A DNA stretch of 9,033 nt from Clostridia bacterium. GTDB taxonomy: Bacteria > Bacillota > Clostridia > Christensenellales > Aristaeellaceae. Of the stretch, positions 1-6,223 are shown in pieces (the stretch's first letter is position 1; each line of letters opens with the position of its first letter). A model generated the notes under the pieces. It worked only from the letters and a program-made list of their open reading frames with translations. It searched no databases and was not told where the DNA came from. Where the stretch lies: assembly GCA_016297535.1 (NCBI GenBank), contig JAEDGL010000100.1, positions 1-9,033 of the forward strand. The letters are read 5' to 3'. The translations under genes and the position numbers were made by a program.

Positions 1-2570
1 AGCAGCGTTTGGCAAACGGCGAAACGCTGGATGATCTTTTGCCCGACGCCTTTGCGGCCTTCCGCGAGGCCGTGTGGCGCGTGGATGGCAAAAAGCTGTT
101 TCCTGTGCAGATCATGGGCGGCATCTGCCTGCACCAGGGCCGCATTGCCGAAATGAAGACCGGCGAGGGCAAAACGCATACCGCCACGCTGCCCGCCTAC
201 CTCAACGCCCTCAGCGGCAAGGGCGTGCATATCGTAACCGTCAACGACTATCTGGCCCGCTTCCAGGGCGAGTGGATGGGCAACATCTTCCGCTTTATGG
301 GCGTAAGCGTGGGCCTGATTGTGCACGATATGGACAACGCCCAGCGCCGCGCCGCCTACGCCTGCGATATCACCTACGGCACCAACAACGAGATGGGCTT
401 TGATTATCTGCGCGATAACATGGTCATCCGCCAGAGCGATATGGTGCAGCGCGGGCATCACTACGCCATCGTGGACGAGGTGGACTCCATCCTCATCGAC
501 GAGGCGCGCACCCCGCTGATTATCTCCGGCCAGGGCGAAAAATCCACCGACCTGTACGAACGCGCCGACCGCTTCGTCAGCCGCCTTCGCAACGAGGAGG
601 ATTACACCATCGCCGAAAAGGAAAAGGCCGTCAGCCTGACCGAGCAGGGCATTGCCAAGGCGCAGCAGGCGTTTCAGGTGGAAAACATTGCCGATATGGA
701 AAACGCCGAGCTCTACCACCACCTCCTGGCCGCCCTGCGCGCCCATGCCCTGATGAAGCGCGATGTGGACTACGTGGTGCAAAACGGCGAGGTCATCATT
801 GTGGATGAGTTTACCGGCCGCCTGATGGTGGGCCGCCGCTATTCGGACGGGCTGCATCAGGCCATCGAGGCCAAGGAGCATGTGAAGGTGGAGCGCGAGA
901 GCAAAACGCTGGCCACCGTCACCTTCCAGAACTATTTCCGCATGTACGCCAAAATCAGCGGCATGACCGGCACGGCCAAAACCGAGGAGGAGGAGTTCCA
1001 GGGCATCTACAATCTGGATGTTGTGCAGGTGCCCACCAACCGCCCCATGATCCGCAAGGATCTGAACGACATGGTTTACAAAACCAGGGCCGCCAAGTTC
1101 AAGGCCGTGGTGGAGGAAATCGTCAGCCGCCATGCCACCGGCCAGCCCGTGCTGGTGGGCACCGTAAACGTGGAAACCAGCGAAATGCTCAGCCACCTCA
1201 TCCGGCTGCGCGGCGTGCCCCACGAGGTGCTCAACGCCAAAAACCACCAGAAGGAAGCCGAAATCGTGGCTCAGGCCGGTCACGTGGGCGCGGTGACCAT
1301 CGCCACCAACATGGCGGGCCGCGGCACCGATATCCTGCTGGGCGGCAACCCGGATTACCTGGCCCGCCGCAAAATGCGCCAGGAAAATATTCCGGAAGAA
1401 ATCATCATGGAGGCCATCGGCCACAACGAAAACGTGCCCGAGCCCGTGCTGGAGGCGCGCAGGCTCTACCGCCAGTGGTACGCCGGGTTCAAAAAGGAAA
1501 CCGACGCCGAGCACGAGCGCGTGATGGCGCTGGGCGGCCTGCACATCATTGGCACCGAGCGCCACGAAAGCCGCCGTATCGATAACCAGCTGCGCGGCCG
1601 CGCCGGCCGTCAGGGCGACCCCGGCTCCACCCAGTTCTTCATCTCTCTGGAGGATGACGTGATGCGCCTCTTCGGCGGCGACCGCATCGCCCCCATGGTG
1701 GAAAAGCTGGGCATGAAGGAGGACGAAGCCCTGGAGGCGGGCCTGCTGACCCGGCAGATTGAAAACGCGCAGAAGAACATCGAGGGCCGCAACTACGCCA
1801 TCCGTAAAAACGTGCTGCAGTACGACGATGTGATGAACAAGCAGCGCGAGATGATCTACGGCCAGCGCCGGGATATCCTGATGGGGCATGATGTGCGCGA
1901 CAACATCATCAGCATGATTCATTTGCTCATCGACGCCTGCGCCGAGCGCAACCTGGGCGGCGAGGGCAGCTTTGAGTGGAGCATCGACGACGCCAGAAAT
2001 TATCTGGAGCACCTCTGCCTCAAGCCCGGCACCTTCGACCGGTATGCAGAGGACATCCGGAAGATGGAGGATTCCTCCGAGCTGGTCGAAAAGCTCTACG
2101 CCGAGGCCGAGGCCTTCTATGCCGAGCGCGAGGCGCTGGTGACCGAAATCGGCTTTGACATGCGCGAGTTTGAACGCATCATTCTGCTCAACGCCATCGA
2201 CCATTACTGGATGCAGCATATCGATGATATGGATAACCTGCGCGAGGGCATCGGCCTGCGCGCCTACGGCCAGCGCGACCCCGTGCAGGAATACCGCATG
2301 GAAAGCTACGACATGTTTAACGACATGGTGCACTGCATCCGCGAGGAAACCGTGCGCCGCCTGTGCATGAGCCGCTTTGAGCGCATGCCCGAGCGCCACC
2401 GCACCGTGGACCTTGACAAAACGCAGGCCTCTTTGCAGGATGGGCAGGCCGGCGGCCAGAGCCGCAAGCCCGGCACGGTATCCAAAGCCGTGCCCGGCGC
2501 GCCGGGCCGCAACCAGCCCTGCCCCTGCGGAAGCGGCAAAAAATACAAGCACTGCTGCGGCAGGGGGTAA
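1..2570 (+). CDS. secA: Protein translocase subunit SecA, 5' end outside the window
   Basis: SecA is the ATPase motor that pushes unfolded preproteins through the SecYEG channel at the membrane. The frame is open to base 1, and family alignment from memory suggests about 60 N-terminal residues are missing. The TTG at base 9 is therefore not a start. Counting from that TTG codon as residue 1, the visible parts are Walker A MKTGEGKT (49-56), Walker B/DEAD-type box DEVD (156-159) followed by the signature SILIDEARTPLIISG, the GMTGTAKTEEEEF segment, helicase motif V (ATNMAGRGTDI), motif VI (QLRGRAGRQGD), and the C-terminal zinc site CxCx8CC (C838, C840, C849, C850). The zinc tail normally binds SecB or ribosomes. 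The residue after GKT is His rather than the usual Leu/Val/Gln. The conserved YLAxRDxE reads YLARFQGE. The stop codon lies inside a GC-rich hairpin. The identification is certain; only the start is unseen. Confidence 0.98.
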   Translation, partial: QRLANGETLDDLLPDAFAAFREAVWRVDGKKLFPVQIMGGICLHQGRIAEMKTGEGKTHTATLPAYLNALSGKGVHIVTVNDYLARFQGEWMGNIFRFMGVSVGLIVHDMDNAQRRAAYACDITYGTNNEMGFDYLRDNMVIRQSDMVQRGHHYAIVDEVDSILIDEARTPLIISGQGEKSTDLYERADRFVSRLRNEEDYTIAEKEKAVSLTEQGIAKAQQAFQVENIADMENAELYHHLLAALRAHALMKRDVDYVVQNGEVIIVDEFTGRLMVGRRYSDGLHQAIEAKEHVKVERESKTLATVTFQNYFRMYAKISGMTGTAKTEEEEFQGIYNLDVVQVPTNRPMIRKDLNDMVYKTRAAKFKAVVEEIVSRHATGQPVLVGTVNVETSEMLSHLIRLRGVPHEVLNAKNHQKEAEIVAQAGHVGAVTIATNMAGRGTDILLGGNPDYLARRKMRQENIPEEIIMEAIGHNENVPEPVLEARRLYRQWYAGFKKETDAEHERVMALGGLHIIGTERHESRRIDNQLRGRAGRQGDPGSTQFFISLEDDVMRLFGGDRIAPMVEKLGMKEDEALEAGLLTRQIENAQKNIEGRNYAIRKNVLQYDDVMNKQREMIYGQRRDILMGHDVRDNIISMIHLLIDACAERNLGGEGSFEWSIDDARNYLEHLCLKPGTFDRYAEDIRKMEDSSELVEKLYAEAEAFYAEREALVTEIGFDMREFERIILLNAIDHYWMQHIDDMDNLREGIGLRAYGQRDPVQEYRMESYDMFNDMVHCIREETVRRLCMSRFERMPERHRTVDLDKTQASLQDGQAGGQSRKPGTVSKAVPGAPGRNQPCPCGSGKKYKHCCGRG

Positions 2571-2578
2571 CCCCCTGC
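2560..2578 (+). repeat. GC-rich perfect hairpin spanning the secA stop codon
   Basis: An 8-bp perfect stem (2560-2567 pairing with 2571-2578) has TAA, the secA stop codon, as its 3-base loop. No T-run follows, so it is not a classic intrinsic terminator. Its sequence and the CCGGA that follows resemble the palindrome at 3345-3363, suggesting a dispersed repeat. Two weaker hairpins follow, at 2589-2599 and 2595-2611; they overlap and so are mutually exclusive. Confidence 0.7.
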
Positions 2579-2615
2579 GCCCCCCGGACCGCTTCGCGGG
2601 GCTGCGCCGCGTGTT

Positions 2616-2652
2616 TGGGAGAAAAGCGAGGACCGCTCCTCCGTTTCTCCCA
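2616..2652 (+). promoter_or_regulatory. Large hairpin abutting the NUDIX ribosome binding site
   Basis: A perfect 9-bp stem (2616-2624 with 2644-2652) encloses a second 5-bp stem (2628-2632 with 2637-2641) capped by a 4-base loop. The outer stem ends exactly where the Shine-Dalgarno GGGAGG begins (2653-2658). The 3' arm of the stem (CTCCC) is also complementary to the GGGAG of that site, so two pairings compete. There is no T-run. The structure is seen directly; a regulatory role is inference. Confidence 0.5.
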
Positions 2653-2658
2653 GGGAGG
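2653..2658 (+). promoter_or_regulatory. Ribosome binding site that fixes the NUDIX start
   Basis: GGGAGG lies 4 bases before the ATG at 2663. It supports this start over an upstream in-frame TTG at 2615, which would add 16 residues encoded by the hairpin and the Shine-Dalgarno itself. Confidence 0.75.
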
Positions 2659-2662
2659 GCTT

Positions 2663-3169
2663 ATGGAGTATCTCGAACTGTACGATGAAAACCGCCAGCC
2701 CCTTGGAATAACCATCACCAGGGGCGAAGCCGTGCCGCCCAATGCCTATATGCTTACCGTGGGCATCTGGATCGTCAACGATCAGAAGCAGGTGCTGCTT
2801 ACCCGCCGCAGTCTCGAAAAGCGCTATGCGCCGGGCAAGTGGGAAAACCCCAGCGGACATGTGCAGAAGGGGGAAACGCGCGAGGACGCGATCATCCGCG
2901 AGCTGCGTGAGGAAACGGGCATCATTGCCCAAAAGGAAAGCATCCACCATCTGGGCACGGTCCGGGTGTGGCCGTATTTCGGCGATAACTACGTGGTGCG
3001 CATGAACGTGGATCTGGCGGATGTCAGGCTGCAGCCCGGCGAAACCTGCGATGTACGGTGGGCAACGCTGGCCGAGCTGGACGACATGCTGCAAAACGGC
3101 CGGATGGCCCCCAGCACACTCAGGCACATGGCCTTTTACCGCGAAGCGTTTGAGCGGTGGGTCAAGTAA
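2663..3169 (+). CDS. NUDIX hydrolase
   Basis: This 168-residue soluble protein belongs to the NUDIX superfamily, which hydrolyses nucleoside diphosphates linked to another group (for example nucleotide sugars, cofactors or damaged nucleotides) using Mg2+. The full NUDIX box Gx5Ex7REUxEExGU is present at residues 65-87: G65, E71, R79-E80, E83-E84, G86. The N-terminus, beginning MEYLELYDENRQPLG, followed by a WENPSGH segment before the box, resembles the subgroup often described as isopentenyl-diphosphate-isomerase-like NUDIX proteins. The residues seen do not settle the substrate, and true IDI activity should not be assumed. The start is the ATG 4 bases after GGGAGG. The gene sits alone between secA and prfB, with gaps of 92 and 239 bases, so its link to them is positional only. 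The superfamily is certain; the substrate is unknown. Confidence 0.93.
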   Translation: MEYLELYDENRQPLGITITRGEAVPPNAYMLTVGIWIVNDQKQVLLTRRSLEKRYAPGKWENPSGHVQKGETREDAIIRELREETGIIAQKESIHHLGTVRVWPYFGDNYVVRMNVDLADVRLQPGETCDVRWATLAELDDMLQNGRMAPSTLRHMAFYREAFERWVK

Positions 3170-3254
3170 AAACGCCTGCAACAAGCCCAGCCGGGCTCGA
3201 AACAGGAGCCGGAGGGCTGCGCCCCACCTCCCGGAAGGTTTATCAGCCACCCGA

Positions 3255-3279
3255 GCCGGAGCACCCTCCGTGCTCCGGC
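3255..3279. repeat. Perfect 10-bp inverted repeat
   Basis: GCCGGAGCAC (3255-3264) is the exact reverse complement of 3270-3279, with a 5-base loop (CCTCC). It is GC-rich with no following T-run. Confidence 0.75.
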
Positions 3280-3312
3280 GGCCTTCGCCAAGCCAATCAT
3301 CCCTCCCCACCC

Positions 3313-3335
3313 CTGACCGCGTAAAACGCGGTCAG
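3313..3335. repeat. Perfect 10-bp inverted repeat with AAA loop
   Basis: CTGACCGCGT (3313-3322) pairs perfectly with 3326-3335 across an AAA loop. The hairpin would be very stable. It has terminator-like shape but lacks a T-run on either side, so termination is only possible if this organism uses hairpins without U-tracts. Confidence 0.75.
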
Positions 3336-3344
3336 TACGGGGGT

Positions 3345-3363
3345 GCAGGGGCTCAGCCCCTGC
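3345..3363. repeat. GC-rich palindrome related to the secA-end hairpin
   Basis: GCAGGGGC and its reverse complement flank a TCA loop, an 8-bp stem. It is followed by CCGCCGGAGGC (3364-3374). The copy at 2560-2578 has the same GCAGGGG/CCCCTGC arms with a TAA loop and is also followed by CCGGA. From memory, GC-rich palindromes followed by CCGCCGGAGG-like sequence are common dispersed elements in gut Clostridia genomes; that is not verified here. Confidence 0.65.
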
Positions 3364-3408
3364 CCGCCGGAGGCACTACGTCATTCCCAAAGAAGGAAGT
3401 GAAACGAT

Positions 3409-4509
3409 ATGATTATCGATCAGGAACGAATCAAGCAGGATCTGAACCGGCTGCGCGACAAGGTGGAAAAGGCCGCGGACGCGCTGCATCTGCCCATGCT
3501 GGAGGAGGAGCTGGTGGAGCTGAAAGAGGAAATGAACGCTCCCGAGTTCTGGAACGATCTGGAACGCTCCACCACCGTCAACCGCAAGGTAAGCCAGATT
3601 GAGGGCAAGCTGAACCACGTGGCCACGCTGAAAAGCCGCTGCGACGACATCGAGGCCATGCTGGAGCTGCTGTCCGAGGACGAGGACGAGGCCATTGCCG
3701 AGGAATGCCAGCACGAGCTGGAAACCCTCTCCGCCGATGCCGACGAGCTGGAGCTGGAAACCCTGATGCGCGGCCAGTACGACCATTGCAACTGCATCCT
3801 CAGCCTGCACGCGGGCGCGGGCGGCACCGAGGCGCAGGACTGGACCAGCATGCTCTATCGCATGTACACCCGCTACTGCGAGCGCCATGGCTACAAGGTA
3901 ACCGTCAACGACCTGCTGGATGGCGACGAGGCGGGCATCAAGAGCGTTACCTTCCAGGTGGAGGGCGAAAACGCCTACGGCTTTTTGCGCAGCGAGCGCG
4001 GCGTGCACCGCCTGGTGCGCATTTCCCCCTTTGACGCCAACGCCCGCCGCCACACCTCGTTTTCCTCGCTGGACGTTGCCCCCATCATGGAGGATGACGA
4101 CGATTTTGAGGTAAACATGGAGGAAGTGCGCATCGATACCTACCGTGCGGGCGGCGCGGGCGGCCAGCACGTAAACCGTACCGACTCCGCCGTGCGCATG
4201 ACGCACATTCCCACCGGCATCGTGGCCCAGTGCCAGAACGAGCGCAGCCAGATCCAGAACCGCGAGGTGTGTCTGCGCATCCTCAAAAGCCGCCTGCTGG
4301 AGCTGCGCGAGCGCGAGCGCGAGGAGCAGATGGCCGATATCAAGGGCGAAATGAAGAAAATCGAATGGGGCAGCCAGATCCGCTCCTATGTGTTCCAGCC
4401 CTACACCATGGTCAAGGATCACCGCACGGGCTATGAAATGGGCAATGTGGACGATGTGATGGACGGCAACATCGACGGCTTCATCACCTCGTTCCTCAAG
4501 ATGCAGTAA
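3409..4509 (+). CDS. prfB: Peptide chain release factor 2 (RF2), single frame
   Basis: RF2 recognises UAA and UGA stop codons in the ribosomal A site and triggers peptide release. The 366-residue length matches full RF2 (about 365). Visible parts are the N-terminal coiled domain, the PCRF-domain segment HAGAGGTEAQDW, the stop-reading tripeptide SPF (S206-P207-F208) that distinguishes RF2 from RF1 (PxT), and the catalytic GGQ (251-253) within RAGGAGGQHVNRTDSAVR. The residue before the loop is Ala247, as in most RF2, unlike the Thr of E. coli K-12. The start is supported by AAGGAAG about 9 bases upstream. The frame runs unbroken from this ATG: no CTTTGA slippery stop occurs near codon 25, so the autoregulatory +1 frameshift found in most bacterial prfB genes is absent. 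It heads a four-gene packed cluster and its TAA overlaps the next ATG. Confidence 0.98.
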   Translation: MIIDQERIKQDLNRLRDKVEKAADALHLPMLEEELVELKEEMNAPEFWNDLERSTTVNRKVSQIEGKLNHVATLKSRCDDIEAMLELLSEDEDEAIAEECQHELETLSADADELELETLMRGQYDHCNCILSLHAGAGGTEAQDWTSMLYRMYTRYCERHGYKVTVNDLLDGDEAGIKSVTFQVEGENAYGFLRSERGVHRLVRISPFDANARRHTSFSSLDVAPIMEDDDDFEVNMEEVRIDTYRAGGAGGQHVNRTDSAVRMTHIPTGIVAQCQNERSQIQNREVCLRILKSRLLELREREREEQMADIKGEMKKIEWGSQIRSYVFQPYTMVKDHRTGYEMGNVDDVMDGNIDGFITSFLKMQ

Positions 4510-5147
4510 TGCGCAGGGGGCTTGGCGCCGCGCTTGGCGCGGCGGCGGTGCTGGCGCTGTTGCTTTTGTCGGTGCTGCTGCCGGCGCTGAACGAAAGCCG
4601 CTTTGAGCGCGCGCTGCTTGCAACTGTCAACCGCGAAGCCGTCGGGATGAGCGAAAGCGACCTGACGGCTTTTGCCCGTGAAACCATCGGCTACCTGCGC
4701 GGCCAGAAGGACCGCTGGCAACCGCAAACGCCGTTTGATATTCCGCCCGGGTTTCAAAAGCACATGGCCGATGTGCGCATCTGGGTGCGCGCGGCGGCGC
4801 TGCTGGCCGCGGGGCTGCTGCTTGCGGTGCTGATCGGGGCGCGGCACGTCAGCGGCCGCAGCGTGCTTGCGGGCGCGCTGGGCCTGCTGGGGCTGATCGG
4901 GGCGCTGCTTGTATGGGCCGTTTGGGGGTTTGACAGCCTCTGGATGCTTTTGCACCGGGTTTTCATCCCCGATGGCATTTTTCCCGCGGGCGAGCCCGTG
5001 ATGCAGCTGTTTCCGCTGGCGCTGTTTTTTTCCTATGTGGGCCCCGTGGCGGCGTGGCTGGCCGGGCTTGGCGCGGCCGCGCTGGGCGCCGGATGGCTTT
5101 TCTGGCGCCGGCGGTATCCAAAACCTGAGCAAAGAGATGAAAGATGA
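4509..5147 (+). CDS. DUF1461 family integral membrane protein
   Basis: This 212-residue protein matches what I recall of the DUF1461 family (TIGR01906-type integral membrane proteins of Gram-positives), whose function is not known. Supporting features are four predicted membrane segments (about 6-25, 91-111, 118-139, 171-199), an extracytoplasmic-looking loop after segment 1 ending in FQKHMADVRIWV (family pattern HMxDVk), and the FDSLWMLLHRVFIPDGIF...MQLFP stretch (143-169 region), corresponding to the family's FHxxFF...W.F....LI.LFP motif. The C-terminus is a short basic tail. The ATG overlaps the prfB stop by one base (TAATG) and no Shine-Dalgarno is evident, so it is probably translated by coupling to prfB. 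Its 3' end overlaps tsaD by 4 bases. The membrane topology is well supported, the family call is from pattern memory, and no function should be assigned. Confidence 0.85.
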   Translation: MRRGLGAALGAAAVLALLLLSVLLPALNESRFERALLATVNREAVGMSESDLTAFARETIGYLRGQKDRWQPQTPFDIPPGFQKHMADVRIWVRAAALLAAGLLLAVLIGARHVSGRSVLAGALGLLGLIGALLVWAVWGFDSLWMLLHRVFIPDGIFPAGEPVMQLFPLALFFSYVGPVAAWLAGLGAAALGAGWLFWRRRYPKPEQRDER

Positions 5148-6223
5148 TGAACACCCAAAGCGAAATGCGCCGCAAGCTGGACGCACTGCAGCACAAGGAG
5201 ACCGTGCGCATTCTGGCCATGGAATCCAGCTGCGACGAAACCGCCTGCGCCATTATTGAAAACGGCCGCAGGATTGTATCCTCCGTGATTTTTTCCCAGG
5301 TGGATACCCATGCCCTCTACGGCGGCGTTGTGCCGGAAATTGCCAGCCGCGCGCATATGGACGCGTGCGACCGCGTGATTGATCAGGCCCTGCGGGAGGC
5401 GGGCATGACCCTGGAGCAGATGGATGCCTTGGCCTGCACCTACGGCCCCGGGCTGGTGGGCGCGCTGCTGACCGGCGTCAACTGCATGAAGGGGCTCAGC
5501 TACACCACCCGGCTGCCGCTGGTGCCGGTCAACCACATCGAGGGGCATGTGAGCGCCAACTATCTGACCACGCCGGATCTGGAGCCGCCGTTTGTGTGCC
5601 TGGTGGTCAGCGGCGGTCACAGCCATCTGGTGCGGGTAAACGACTATGCCGATTACACCCTGCTGGGCCAGACGGTGGACGACGCGGCCGGCGAGGCGTT
5701 TGACAAGGCCGCGCGCGTGCTGGGCCTGGCCTATCCGGGCGGGCCGCTGCTGAGCAAACTGGCCGAGGGCGGCGATGATACCTGGCTTGCCCTGCCCCAT
5801 CCCCACCCGGACGGAAAGTACGATTTCAGCTTTTCCGGCCTGAAAACCGCGTTTCTCAACGCCTGCCACAAAATGGAGCAGAAGGGCGAAACGCTTCCCA
5901 AAGCGGATCTGGCCGCGTCCTTCGAGCGCGCGGTGGTGGATACGCTGTGCGAGCGCGCGCTGCTGGTACTGCAGGACAGCGGCCTGCATACCCTGTGCCT
6001 TGCGGGCGGCGTAAGCGCCAACCGCCGCCTGCGCCACCGGATGGAGCAGCTGGCGGCAACGCACGGCTTCCGCCTGTGCATGCCCGAACTGTGGCTGTGC
6101 ACCGACAACGCCGCCATGATCGGCTCCGCCGCCTATTACCGCCTGCGCCGGGGCGAGCTGGCGCCGCTTACGCTCAACGCCGTCCCCTCGCTGTCCCTGA
6201 TCGGAAAGGAAGGAAACCAATGA
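5144..6223 (+). CDS. tsaD: tRNA N6-threonylcarbamoyladenosine (t6A37) synthase subunit TsaD
   Basis: TsaD (Kae1/Qri7/Gcp family, ASKHA fold) transfers the threonylcarbamoyl group from TC-AMP, made by TsaC/TsaC2, to A37 of tRNAs reading ANN codons, working with TsaB and TsaE, which are not in this window. The 359-residue length is normal. Visible motifs are ESSCDET (27-33), YGGVVPEIASRAH (59-71), the metal site H131-IEG-H135, the nucleotide loop VVSGGHSHL, DDAAGEAFDKAAR, YPGGP, FSFSGLKTA (228-236), LAGGVSANRRL, and CTDNAAMIG with D321 as the third metal ligand. All expected catalytic residues are present. About 20 residues precede the core, slightly longer than B. subtilis TsaD. The start ATG overlaps the upstream TGA (ATGA); a second ATG follows directly at 5147 and is possible. 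No strong Shine-Dalgarno is seen, consistent with coupling. Confidence 0.97.
   Translation: MMNTQSEMRRKLDALQHKETVRILAMESSCDETACAIIENGRRIVSSVIFSQVDTHALYGGVVPEIASRAHMDACDRVIDQALREAGMTLEQMDALACTYGPGLVGALLTGVNCMKGLSYTTRLPLVPVNHIEGHVSANYLTTPDLEPPFVCLVVSGGHSHLVRVNDYADYTLLGQTVDDAAGEAFDKAARVLGLAYPGGPLLSKLAEGGDDTWLALPHPHPDGKYDFSFSGLKTAFLNACHKMEQKGETLPKADLAASFERAVVDTLCERALLVLQDSGLHTLCLAGGVSANRRLRHRMEQLAATHGFRLCMPELWLCTDNAAMIGSAAYYRLRRGELAPLTLNAVPSLSLIGKEGNQ

Larger units (their letters stand above)
3170..3408. other. Hairpin-rich intergenic region before prfB
   Basis: No convincing gene lies here. The region holds three strong perfect inverted repeats, listed separately, plus a small 5-bp hairpin at 3184-3197 and an imperfect one around 3209-3234. 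I see no good -35/-10 pair and no T-run terminator. prfB may therefore be transcribed by read-through, or from a promoter I cannot recognise. A good ribosome binding site for prfB (AAGGAAG, 3393-3399) closes the region. Confidence 0.6.

Noticed and set aside
9..11. TTG at base 9 as the secA start
   Set aside because: The frame is open to base 1 and the conserved SecA N-terminus must lie upstream; the gene is simply cut by the window edge.
2615..2617. TTG at 2615 as the NUDIX start
   Set aside because: It lies in the 5' arm of the hairpin without a ribosome site, while the ATG at 2663 follows GGGAGG and begins the recognisable domain.
3313..3335. Intrinsic terminator after the NUDIX gene
   Set aside because: The hairpin is strong but no T-run follows on either strand, so it is listed as an inverted repeat rather than a terminator.
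5947..6219. In-frame upstream extension of the deacetylase into tsaD
   Set aside because: The extension is Arg/Pro/Ala-rich shadow sequence of tsaD. The ATG at 6220 gives a perfect signal peptide, has a good ribosome site and makes an ATGA overlap.
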